The notes beneath the pieces were generated by a model. The model was not told the DNA's origin, did not search any database, and was given only the letters and a program-made list of their open reading frames with translations. From Candidatus Tenebribacter mawsonii (GTDB lineage Bacteria > Cloacimonadota > Cloacimonadia > Cloacimonadales > TCS61), in contig JAVCCD010000206.1 in NCBI GenBank assembly GCA_030765665.1, positions 1 to 7,354 of the forward strand: a stretch of 7,354 nt of DNA, written 5' to 3'. The position numbers and the translations under genes were made by a program. The number at the start of each line of letters is the position of its first letter. Position 1 is the stretch's first letter. Of this stretch, positions 1-6,245 are shown piece by piece.

Positions 1-698
1 GATTTATAATATTCACCTTTGCACCAGAATTGTTGAAGATTTTCAAGTTTAATATCGATACCAACCATCTCAGCAATTTTATCAGAATGCAATCCGGCAC
101 AATTAATAATTGTTTTTGCTTCAAATACTTCACCGTTTGCAAAATTAACAAGATATCCTTCAGCTAATGTATCAATCGAAATAACTTCCATATCATAAAC
201 AATGAATGCTCCATTATTTTCAGCTTCACTTTCCAGTTTTTGCATAAGTTTATGTGAATCAATTATTCCTGTTGTTGGTACTTTTAATGCATATTCAGCT
301 TTTATTTGCGGTTCAATTTTTTTACACTCAGATTCATTTATAATCTGTAAATTTGGAACACCATTTTTCTCACCATTGATCTTTAGTTCTTCCAATATGG
401 ATAATTCCTTTTTGTTATTGGCTACAATAAGTTTGCCACAGTTTCTAAAAGGAATATTCTTTTCTTTTGCAAATTGATAAAGTTTTTGAACTCCATTAAC
501 GCATAATCGAGCTTTTAGTGAACCTTTAGGATAGTAAATTCCTGAATGCATAACTTCGCTGTTTCTGCTGCTGGTGTGTCTTCCAAAGCTCTCTTCTTTT
601 TCAACAAGTACAATATCTTCACACTCTTTTGCAAGTTCTCTTGCAACAGACAATCCAATCACACCCGCACCAATAACTAAGATATCAACATGTTCCAT
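1..698 (-). CDS. FAD-dependent oxidoreductase, L-2-hydroxyglutarate dehydrogenase-like (partial, C-terminus beyond window)
   Basis: The first 232 residues are visible; the gene runs off the left edge, so the C-terminal half is missing. The N-terminus is a Rossmann FAD-binding beta-alpha-beta unit with GAGVIG at residues 10-15 and an acidic patch (VEKEE) ending the second strand. A segment reading RNSEVMHSGIYYPKGSLKA, around residues 47-65, matches the flavin/active-site block of the DAO-type family that includes L-2-hydroxyglutarate dehydrogenase (LhgO/L2HGDH), as do CGKLIVA and TGIIDSH further on. Family members oxidise a 2-hydroxy acid, typically L-2-hydroxyglutarate to 2-oxoglutarate, passing electrons via FAD to the quinone pool. 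The start is an ATG with AAGGAG five bases upstream (704-709). It follows panC after 22 bases and is probably cotranscribed with panD-panC. The exact substrate is uncertain, because the block reads SSRNSEV where classical L2HGDH has a GHNSGV-like sequence. Other DAO-family oxidases remain possible. Confidence 0.85.
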   Translation of the reverse strand, partial: MEHVDILVIGAGVIGLSVARELAKECEDIVLVEKEESFGRHTSSRNSEVMHSGIYYPKGSLKARLCVNGVQKLYQFAKEKNIPFRNCGKLIVANNKKELSILEELKINGEKNGVPNLQIINESECKKIEPQIKAEYALKVPTTGIIDSHKLMQKLESEAENNGAFIVYDMEVISIDTLAEGYLVNFANGEVFEAKTIINCAGLHSDKIAEMVGIDIKLENLQQFWCKGEYYK

Positions 699-720
699 TA
701 GCTCTCCTTAAAATTGGAAT

Positions 721-1557
721 TTAGTTTATTTTAATATTATCGATAAGCCTGGTATTTTCAATTACAATCGCAAGTGCAATTCTTGATCCACTTACAATAT
801 TTGTGATATGCTCCAATGTATTCGGATCAAAGGCTTCGATGTAATCTATCACACCTTCATTGTCTTCTATCAAATCAGTCATTTGAGCAATTATTTCGTC
901 AGAGGATTGTATATTCTCATTAAACAATTTCTGTGCCAGCAAAAGCGATTTATTTAAACAAAGTGCTTTTTCTCTACCAATTTTTGTTAAATACTTGTTA
1001 CGTGAACTTAAGGCGAGACCGTCTCTCTCTCTTTTAATGGAACATCCAACTATCTTTGTTTTAAAGTTTAGATCTTTTACCATTTGCCTAAGCACAACTA
1101 ATTGCTGAAAATCCTTTTCACCCATGAACATGAAGTCAGGCTCAATAATGTTCATTAACTTTGTTACTATAGTTGTAACCCCGCGAAAATGTGTTGGACG
1201 CGATCTTCCGCACAAAACTTGAGTAATTTTATCTACATTCACCCATGTTTTAAAATCATTGGGATACATTTGTTCATTAGTTGGGAAAAAGATGTAGTCA
1301 ACATCTAATTCAGTTAGTAATTTAATATCACGTTCAATGTTTCTAGGATAGTTACTTAGATCTTCGTTTGCACCAAATTGAGTTGGATTTACAAAAATAC
1401 TTACAATAATTACATCCGAAATTCTTTTCGCTTCTTTTACAAGGCTCAGATGCCCTTGATGTAAGAAACCCATAGTTGGAACAAAGCCTACTTTTCCAAT
1501 CATTTGTCTGCATATTGTAGACATTTCTTCAATAGAATTTATGAGTATTGGAATCAT
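721..1557 (-). CDS. panC: Pantothenate synthetase (pantoate--beta-alanine ligase)
   Basis: This cytosolic enzyme condenses D-pantoate and beta-alanine with ATP, through a pantoyl-adenylate intermediate, to give pantothenate, AMP and pyrophosphate. The length (278 aa) is normal for the family (about 280). Visible family motifs are PTMGFLHQGHLSL at residues 27-39, containing the HxGH nucleotide-binding signature (H33, H36); FVNPTQF at 55-61; LCGRSRPTHFRGV at 115-127; GEKDFQQ at 146-152; and RERDGLALSSRN at 176-187, the KMSKS-equivalent loop. All are intact, so the enzyme should be active. The ATG overlaps the TGA of panD (ATGA), and no strong Shine-Dalgarno precedes it, which suggests translational coupling to panD. 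PanD supplies the beta-alanine, so adjacent genes encode consecutive steps. Genes for pantoate synthesis (panB, panE) are not in the window. Confidence 0.97.
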   Translation of the reverse strand: MIPILINSIEEMSTICRQMIGKVGFVPTMGFLHQGHLSLVKEAKRISDVIIVSIFVNPTQFGANEDLSNYPRNIERDIKLLTELDVDYIFFPTNEQMYPNDFKTWVNVDKITQVLCGRSRPTHFRGVTTIVTKLMNIIEPDFMFMGEKDFQQLVVLRQMVKDLNFKTKIVGCSIKRERDGLALSSRNKYLTKIGREKALCLNKSLLLAQKLFNENIQSSDEIIAQMTDLIEDNEGVIDYIEAFDPNTLEHITNIVSGSRIALAIVIENTRLIDNIKIN

Positions 1558-1916
1558 TTTACTAGGTAGTACTTCTTGTTTTCATCGTCTTCAACTACGA
1601 GTATAGTCTGAGAATAATTCTTCAGTTCCTCTTCATCCAATAAACCATAACTAGCAATTATCACTTTATCATTTATGCTAACTAAACGTGCAGCTGCTCC
1701 ATTAACGCCGATAATACCGGAATTGGCTTCACCTTCCAATACATATGTTGAAAATCTACTTCCGTTGCTAATATTGTAAATATCAACTTTCTCGCCGGGT
1801 AGTATTCCTGTTTTATCTAAAAATATTTTATCAATTGTAATGCTGCCAACATAGTTAAGATCACGCATTGTAATATTAGCGCGATGTATTTTTGATAAAA
1901 GCATTGTTCTTTGCAT
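1554..1916 (-). CDS. panD: Aspartate 1-decarboxylase, pyruvoyl-dependent (proenzyme)
   Basis: The protein decarboxylates L-aspartate to beta-alanine, the amine substrate of PanC. It is made as a proenzyme that cleaves itself between Gly24 and Ser25, turning Ser25 into the catalytic pyruvoyl group. The site reads YVGSITID (residues 22-29). Other residues known from the E. coli enzyme occur at the same numbers: Lys9, His11, Arg54, Thr57 and Tyr58, and the NGAAARL segment (72-78) is conserved. The length (120 aa) is close to the usual 117-130. The N-terminus MQRTML aligns with the family start. GGAGG lies four bases before the ATG (1921-1925), supporting it. It is the first gene of the panD-panC-oxidoreductase cluster and follows a 233-base spacer with a palindromic repeat and candidate promoters. 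No panZ/panM maturation factor is in the window. Confidence 0.97.
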   Translation of the reverse strand: MQRTMLLSKIHRANITMRDLNYVGSITIDKIFLDKTGILPGEKVDIYNISNGSRFSTYVLEGEANSGIIGVNGAAARLVSINDKVIIASYGLLDEEELKNYSQTILVVEDDENKKYYLVK

Positions 1917-1973
1917 TTATCCTCCAATTATTCTACAAGATTTATTGTGTTTTGCAAAATGGAAATATTGGTG

Positions 1974-2070
1974 TCTTTCTGAGGACGAACCTACATAGTC
2001 ATTCGACGAAGAATCTCATTATAAAAGGAGATCCTTCTTGAGAACAACGTACAGAAATACTTCAGGATGA
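1974..2070. repeat. Degenerate palindromic intergenic repeat (REP/MITE-like)
   Basis: The inner hairpin pairs GAAGAATCTC (2008-2017) with GAGATCCTTC (2028-2037), 9 of 10 positions complementary, around a 10-base loop. An outer pair, TCTTTCTGAGG (1974-1984) and CTTCAGGATGA (2060-2070), is complementary at 8 of 11 positions. A second TCATTC copy lies at 2000-2005. The nested, imperfect inverted symmetry and intergenic position fit REP-like or miniature palindromic elements that occur in many copies in some genomes, with TCATTCTGA-type ends and a GAATCTC/GAGATCCTTC centre. The family assignment is from memory of such elements. Copy number cannot be judged from one window, and no transposase is present. 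Confidence 0.6.
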
Positions 2071-2081
2071 CAAAACACTCT

Positions 2082-2110
2082 ATTATACAAATTCCTTTCT
2101 ACAAAACTAA
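2082..2110 (-). promoter_or_regulatory. Candidate sigma70-like promoter for panD-panC
   Basis: On the minus strand TATAAT (2082-2087) lies 17 bases downstream of a weak -35 TTAGTT (2105-2110). Transcription would begin near 2075, at the edge of the palindromic repeat, so the whole repeat would form part of a leader of about 160 bases before panD. A second perfect TATAAT lies inside the repeat loop (2018-2023), with TTGTTC 18 bases upstream (2042-2047). In such AT-rich DNA either may be chance. Confidence 0.3.
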
Positions 2111-2149
2111 TTTCAAATATTTTGTAATAAACTTTTTTGTAAACTAATT

Positions 2150-3397
2150 TTAGGTTTCTTCAATATCTTCCTTCCAATTTAAAGCTGTTAGCTTACCCTT
2201 TTCTTCGTTAACAGTTTGAAGTAGAATAGCTCCAGCAATGAAGAACAGACCAACTGAAAGGATCGCCCATTTCTGATCTCCGGTTATCCGAGATACTTCT
2301 CCATAAACTAGCGGACCTAGAATTGAAGCAATGCGTCCTGTGACAGAATAGAAACCAAAGAATTCTGTCATTTTTGCATCAGGAGTAAGAAGTACAAGCA
2401 TTGCTCTACTGCTAGATTGACTCGACCCAATAGCAATTCCCGCCAGCATTCCAATTAAATAAAATTCATTAACACTTTTACACAAAAATACCCAAATTAC
2501 TACTGCGATCCAAATTACAAGTGTTATGCTAATTGTTTTTTTTGCACCAATTTTATCGAAAATATAACCAAAGATAAAAGCTCCGATCATCGAAGTAACA
2601 TTTGCAATCACAAAATAAGTGATCAATTGCTTTGTATCCATTCCAAATTTGGTTGCTCCGTAGATCGCCCCAAAACTGATAACAATTATAATTCCATCAT
2701 TATAAATAAGATAGCTAATGATAAATTTAATAAGTTCTCTGAAATCTTTAATATTCTCAGTAGAGTTTTTTATACGTTTAAATGCGGTTCTAAAGTAATT
2801 TGTTCTCTTAGAAGGCTTCTTCACTTCTTTTAGAAGAATGAAAGTTGGAATTGCAAATATTCCAAAGAAAGCTGCTACAGTTGGGAACACAAGGCGAATC
2901 CAATTATTGTGAACAAGCGGCAGCATGAGCAGCAGTGCAATGAGTCCTCCAATGTACCCTACAGCCCATCCCCAACCAGAAACCTTACCTATTTCTTCAC
3001 GAGGGGCAATATCAGGAAGAAGTGCATTATAAAACACATTTCCGCTATTGAAGGCAAAATTTGCTATGATGAAGAAAAACATTCCTTTAAAAATATCACC
3101 TGCTTGAACAAAAAATAAAAGTGCTGTAAAAATAACTGTTAAATAACAGTTGTAAAATAGGAACTTCTTCTTTGCTCTTGAGAAATCTGCTACTGCTCCG
3201 AATATTGGTGCAGTTGCGGCAACCATCAGCATTGAAATGCTGATAGCTCTTCCCCATAAAGCTGTCCCAAGTTCACCCTGATTAACTACAACATCCCTAA
3301 AATATACACTGTAGATCACAGTTACAATAATGGTTGTAAATGATGAGTTGGCAAAATCATACATCATCCAGCCAAAAATACTTTTATTCAATTTCAC
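2150..3397 (-). CDS. MFS transporter, UMF1 / Atg22-like family
   Basis: This is a 415-residue integral inner-membrane protein with about a dozen hydrophobic segments and a basic cytoplasmic loop in the middle (roughly 190-220), as in major facilitator proteins. Family-specific signs are WMMYDFANSSFTT at residues 10-22, the opening signature of the UMF1/Atg22-like group; NALLPD at 124-129; QSSSRAML at 327-334; and FFGFYSVTGRIASILGPL at 346-363. MFS motif A copies occur in each half (GAVADFSRAKKK at 67-78, GYIFDKIGAKKT at 277-288). Yeast Atg22 exports amino acids from the vacuole, but bacterial members are mostly uncharacterised, so I assign no substrate. The start is GTG with AAGGA six bases upstream (3404-3408), and it overlaps the end of recF by 14 bases in another frame. 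It is therefore likely coexpressed with dnaN-recF, an unusual partner for those genes. Confidence 0.93.
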   Translation of the reverse strand: MKLNKSIFGWMMYDFANSSFTTIIVTVIYSVYFRDVVVNQGELGTALWGRAISISMLMVAATAPIFGAVADFSRAKKKFLFYNCYLTVIFTALLFFVQAGDIFKGMFFFIIANFAFNSGNVFYNALLPDIAPREEIGKVSGWGWAVGYIGGLIALLLMLPLVHNNWIRLVFPTVAAFFGIFAIPTFILLKEVKKPSKRTNYFRTAFKRIKNSTENIKDFRELIKFIISYLIYNDGIIIVISFGAIYGATKFGMDTKQLITYFVIANVTSMIGAFIFGYIFDKIGAKKTISITLVIWIAVVIWVFLCKSVNEFYLIGMLAGIAIGSSQSSSRAMLVLLTPDAKMTEFFGFYSVTGRIASILGPLVYGEVSRITGDQKWAILSVGLFFIAGAILLQTVNEEKGKLTALNWKEDIEET

Positions 3398-4472
3398 TTG
3401 TTTTCCTTATCACATCATTCAAATCAATTTCGGGTAATCCAAATGATCTATAATTTGTAATATTCGGTGTTGCTATAAATATTTGATGCTTTCCTTTAAG
3501 CATTTCGATAATTCTTTGGGTTCTCATCTTATCTAAATCTGCCAGAACATCATCAAACATTAAAATTGGCGTATCATCATCTTTTTCTTTGATGAGTTCT
3601 GTCTGAGCTAATCTCATGGCAATTGCTATAGATCTTTTCTGACCCTGAGAGCTATATTTTCTTGCAGAATGAGTGTTAATGAAAAGTTCAACATCATCAA
3701 GATGCGGACCAGCAAGTGTTCTTTCCTGATATTTCTCTTGGTCTTCGATCTGAAGTAAATAATCTATAATATTACTCATTATATCTTCACTATCATTAGG
3801 AAAAGAATATTTATATTTTGTACTTAAATTCTCTTTTTCACCGCTTATTTCTTTATAATAGTCTTCTAATAATGGTGCAAAGTTAATTAAATATTTTTGC
3901 CGGAAACTTATAATCTTAGTTCCTGCCATAGCAAATTGTTCATCCCAAACTCTCTTTTCATTGCTGGAGTAATCTGTTTTAAACAATGCATTTCGTTGCT
4001 TTAGAATTCTTTTGTAGTTCCTTAAGTGTTCAATATAATCAAATGAATATTGAGAGATAGCTTGATCTATAAAATTTCTACGGTAAACGGGTGATCCAGA
4101 AATAATTTCTATGTCGTTTGGAGAAAAATAAATTACTTTTAAGTATTTATAAAGTTCGCTAATTCTTGCAATGTTACTTTTATTTATCTTAATTATTTTC
4201 TTTGCTTTGTCCGATGCTGCTTCAAAGAAATGTGATTTGTTTTTGATTGTAAAATCGGCTTCTAAACGAAAAAATGCTTTTGAGAAATTTATCAATTCCA
4301 GATCCTTTGTAGTCTGAAAAGATTTCCCAAAAGCAAAGTAAGATATAGATTCCAGAAGATTTGTTTTTCCAATCCCATTCTCTCCAATTATCAGGGCACC
4401 TTCCGGAAAAAAATTTAATTTAATGTCGGAATAATTACGAAAATTCTTTATCTTGAGTGAAGATATCAGCAA
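3384..4472 (-). CDS. recF: DNA replication and repair protein RecF
   Basis: RecF is an SMC/Rad50-like ATPase. With RecO and RecR it helps load RecA at single-strand gaps and stalled forks. The length (362 aa) matches the family (about 350-375). Motifs in order are the N-terminal LKIKNFRNY (6-14); Walker A GENGIGKT (30-37) followed by N38; GPHLDD (255-260); ABC signature SSQGQKR (274-280); and Walker B ILMFDD (about 303-308), followed by the D-loop VLADLD. All ATPase elements are intact. The start is TTG, one base after the dnaN stop. An in-frame stop lies three codons upstream, and no ATG or GTG lies before the conserved NFRNY block, so TTG is the best choice. There is no clear Shine-Dalgarno, which suggests translation is coupled to dnaN termination. 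The gene overlaps the downstream transporter by 14 bases. Confidence 0.96.
   Translation of the reverse strand: MLISSLKIKNFRNYSDIKLNFFPEGALIIGENGIGKTNLLESISYFAFGKSFQTTKDLELINFSKAFFRLEADFTIKNKSHFFEAASDKAKKIIKINKSNIARISELYKYLKVIYFSPNDIEIISGSPVYRRNFIDQAISQYSFDYIEHLRNYKRILKQRNALFKTDYSSNEKRVWDEQFAMAGTKIISFRQKYLINFAPLLEDYYKEISGEKENLSTKYKYSFPNDSEDIMSNIIDYLLQIEDQEKYQERTLAGPHLDDVELFINTHSARKYSSQGQKRSIAIAMRLAQTELIKEKDDDTPILMFDDVLADLDKMRTQRIIEMLKGKHQIFIATPNITNYRSFGLPEIDLNDVIRKTSEIE
3404..3408 (-). promoter_or_regulatory. Ribosome binding site deciding the GTG start of the MFS transporter
   Basis: AAGGA on the minus strand lies inside the recF coding region, six bases before the GTG at 3397-3395. It supports GTG as the real start: the protein then begins MKLNKSIFGW directly before the conserved YDFANSS motif, as in the family. 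Confidence 0.7.
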
Positions 4473-4473
4473 C

Positions 4474-5592
4474 CTAAACTAACCGAAGTGGCATTAACAA
4501 AAATCTTGCCTCAAAATCTTCTTTCGTCTCAGTATTAAAGAAAAGAGCAGGTTCGTTTGATTTTCCCATTCTAATTTCTATCTCATCCGATTCTATAACA
4601 GAAAGTATTGCAATAAGATATCTATAATTAAATGCGATTGTTAATGGCTCACCAGAATATTTAAGATTTTCAAGTTTTTCATTGGCTTCACCTTCTTCAC
4701 GCTTAACACTACTAATTATAAGTGAGTTATCGGCGATATCCATTTTTATTTTGAATGTCTCTTCAGATGCTAGTAGCGAAACTCGTTTTACAGCTTCACG
4801 TAGTTTTTTCTTATCAATTACTAGAACGTTATTGTTATTCAAAGGAATTGCCTTTGTGTAATCTGGAAATCTTCCTTCTATAATATGTGTAAAGATTGTG
4901 TAGTTTCCATATGCGAACATTACGCGATTTGATTCAATCAATACTGCAATATCAGGGAGGTCATCTGTAATTATTTTTTCTAGGAATAAGAAGCCTTTGG
5001 TTGGAATTATCTGTTCCACGGGTTGGGGTAAGTCAATTTGTTTCTTAAGTTTAAATTCAGCAATTTTTTTACCATCTGTTGCAACCATTAACTGAGAGTC
5101 TGCAGCCATCTTCCAAAAAATACCTGAAAATATTGGACGGTTAATTTCTGATGAAACTGCAAAATGTGTATTGTCGATCATTTTTTTAAACATTTTTGCA
5201 TCTAAAGTAATAACATTAGATAAATCTTTTTGCGGTACCAATGGGAACAGGCTACTTTCTGCACAAAGTAAACTAAATTTAGATTGTTCACATTGTATTT
5301 TTAATGTATCTTCATTAACTATAAAGTGTACCATAAATTCTGGAAGTGAATTAATGATTTCATTAAGATTTTTAGCTGATATTGCAACTTTACCGCTTTC
5401 AGATATATTTGCTTCGAATTCTACAACTACAGTAATTTCTAAATCTGTAGCAGTAAATCTAATTATGTTGTTCTGCTCATCAGCTTCTATTAAATAATTT
5501 GTAAGTATGGGCATTGTATTTTTACTGGGTACAATATTATAAAGATATTGAATTTGAGCCTGTAAATCTACTTTTTCAATAGAAAATTTCAT
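4474..5592 (-). CDS. dnaN: DNA polymerase III subunit beta (sliding clamp)
   Basis: DnaN is the ring-shaped dimeric clamp that tethers DNA polymerase III and other proteins to DNA. The length (372 aa) is typical (E. coli has 366). Recognisable features are KNTMPIL at residues 25-31, ATDLEI at 48-53 and its domain-2 counterpart ATDGKKIA at 171-178, the conserved EGRFPDYTKAIP at 239-250, and the C-terminal MPLRLV at 367-372, which contributes to the hydrophobic partner-binding pocket. The ATG has AGAGGA four bases upstream (5597-5602) and a candidate promoter immediately before that. recF starts one base after the TAG stop. dnaA, the usual upstream neighbour, is absent; HU stands there instead, separated by a strong terminator, so dnaN probably heads its own operon. 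Confidence 0.97.
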   Translation of the reverse strand: MKFSIEKVDLQAQIQYLYNIVPSKNTMPILTNYLIEADEQNNIIRFTATDLEITVVVEFEANISESGKVAISAKNLNEIINSLPEFMVHFIVNEDTLKIQCEQSKFSLLCAESSLFPLVPQKDLSNVITLDAKMFKKMIDNTHFAVSSEINRPIFSGIFWKMAADSQLMVATDGKKIAEFKLKKQIDLPQPVEQIIPTKGFLFLEKIITDDLPDIAVLIESNRVMFAYGNYTIFTHIIEGRFPDYTKAIPLNNNNVLVIDKKKLREAVKRVSLLASEETFKIKMDIADNSLIISSVKREEGEANEKLENLKYSGEPLTIAFNYRYLIAILSVIESDEIEIRMGKSNEPALFFNTETKEDFEARFLLMPLRLV

Positions 5593-5606
5593 ATTATCCT
5601 CTTTAC

Positions 5607-5635
5607 ATTTTAATATTTGTTAACTAAATAAACAA
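5607..5635 (-). promoter_or_regulatory. Candidate promoter for dnaN-recF-transporter
   Basis: On the minus strand TTGTTT (5630-5635) and TAAAAT (5607-5612) are separated by exactly 17 bases, matching 3 of 6 and 5 of 6 positions of the sigma70 consensus. The site lies between the HU terminator and the dnaN ribosome binding site and would give a very short leader. The position makes sense because the terminator should stop transcription from HU, but the AT-rich setting raises the chance of a random match. Confidence 0.4.
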
Positions 5636-5641
5636 TTAATA

Positions 5642-5677
5642 AAATAAAAGCAAGAGTAAAAACTCTTGCTTTTATTT
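5642..5677 (-). terminator. Intrinsic terminator of the HU gene
   Basis: A perfect 16-bp inverted repeat (5642-5657 with 5662-5677) surrounds a four-base loop. Its core is GCAAGAGT/ACTCTTGC, and the outer pairs are nearly all A-T. Read on the minus strand it lies 14 bases past the HU stop and ends in a T-rich tail (TTTTATTTTATT), as expected of a Rho-independent terminator. The A/T symmetry would let it work on the other strand too. Confidence 0.9.
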
Positions 5678-5690
5678 GCTAAATAATTTT

Positions 5691-5963
5691 TTACTTAACA
5701 GCGTCTTTAAGTTTTTTACCAGCTTTGAAAACTGGAACATCACGAGCAGGTATTTGAATTTTTTCTTTTGTTTGAGGATTAACACCTGTACGAGCATTTC
5801 TGTGGTTAACTTTAAAGGTACCAAAACCTACTAAGGAAACTTTGTCACCTTTCTCTAATGCGAGTGTAATACCATCAATAATAGCATTTAATGCGAGATT
5901 TGCAGCTTTTTTTGTTACACCTGCTTCTTCAGCAATCTTAATAATCAAATCTTGTCTGTTCAT
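5691..5963 (-). CDS. HU-family DNA-binding protein
   Basis: This is a small basic nucleoid protein (90 aa, the standard HU length) that dimerises and bends DNA. The N-terminal helices begin MNRQDLIIKIAEEAG. The conserved VGFGTFKV (45-52) leads into the DNA-binding beta-arm, with the intercalating proline at Pro63 in VNPQT, and the protein ends in the family's KAGKKLKDAVK (80-90). Numbering matches E. coli HU without gaps. Two arm positions differ from the usual RNPQTG: Val61 replaces Arg and Lys66 replaces Gly. The ATG is preceded by a full AAGGAGG (5970-5976). An ATG four bases further upstream is out of frame, and the in-frame codon before the start is a stop, so the start is secure. It appears to be a single-gene unit ended by a strong terminator. 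HU versus IHF cannot be fully separated by sequence, but length and arm favour HU. Confidence 0.95.
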   Translation of the reverse strand: MNRQDLIIKIAEEAGVTKKAANLALNAIIDGITLALEKGDKVSLVGFGTFKVNHRNARTGVNPQTKEKIQIPARDVPVFKAGKKLKDAVK

Positions 5964-6245
5964 TCATATCCTCCTTATTTATTGGGTTAACGAACATGCA
6001 TTTAGTTTTTCCTTTTGCGAAATATCTTGTCAATAAAAAAATCTATAGATAGCCATTTTTAAAGGGTTATTTATGATTTATAATGCCTGTATATTTTAAT
6101 TATATTGTTATGTAAGAAGCGTTAACTCATTAATTTACAAAATGTTAAGATGAAGGATGAGTAAAGGTTAATCATTATATTATTTTTATAAATAAAAAAG
6201 GTAATTGCATTTCATTAAAAAATAAGCACTTCCAGTGTTTTAATT
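5964..6245. other. AT-rich intergenic spacer upstream of HU
   Basis: This 282-base spacer contains the HU ribosome binding site, presumably the HU promoter, and the end of the cyclase transcript. A perfect TTGACA occurs on the minus strand (6028-6033), but no good -10 lies at the right distance. TATAAT-like words are frequent without convincing partners. I see no ORF of meaningful size, no tRNA and no repeat array. Confidence 0.6.
6214..6237 (-). terminator. Weak candidate terminator after the adenylate cyclase
   Basis: On the minus strand, shortly after the cyclase stop, CACT-GGA-AGTG forms a 4-bp stem (6227-6230 with 6234-6237). Further A-T pairing is possible beyond one mismatch. The tail TTATTTTTT follows. 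Position and T-tract fit a terminator, but the stem is short. Confidence 0.4.

Larger units (their letters stand above)
1917..2149. other. Intergenic spacer between the MFS transporter and panD
   Basis: This 233-base gap has no credible ORF. From the panD side it holds the panD ribosome binding site (1921-1925), then a degenerate palindromic repeat (1974-2070), then candidate sigma70-like promoter elements, then about 40 bases of plain AT-rich sequence next to the transporter stop. I see no strong intrinsic terminator for the upstream transporter, so some read-through into panD is possible. Confidence 0.7.

Noticed and set aside
202..477. Plus-strand ORF of 91 codons
   Set aside because: It lies wholly antisense to the FAD oxidoreductase, has no ribosome binding site or recognisable domain, and the minus-strand frame has clear family motifs.
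1947..2078. GTGTTTTG (1947-1954) paired with CAAAACAC (2071-2078) as ends of a mobile element
   Set aside because: The eight-base inverted match is exact but low in complexity, and it does not sit symmetrically around the nested palindrome. It is probably chance.
5171..5497. Plus-strand ORF of 108 codons
   Set aside because: It is antisense to dnaN, whose frame is well conserved; the product shows no recognisable domain.
6028..6033. Perfect TTGACA as the -35 of an HU promoter
   Set aside because: At 16-18 bases downstream there is only an A-rich stretch unlike TATAAT, so I do not call a promoter here.
5842..6036. Plus-strand ORF crossing the HU start
   Set aside because: It is a shadow of the HU reading frame and spacer, with no ribosome binding site or family resemblance.
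5593..6245. Replication origin near dnaN
   Set aside because: Spacers around dnaN and HU are AT-rich and contain GTTAAC words, but I find no cluster of DnaA-box-like nonamers and no dnaA gene.
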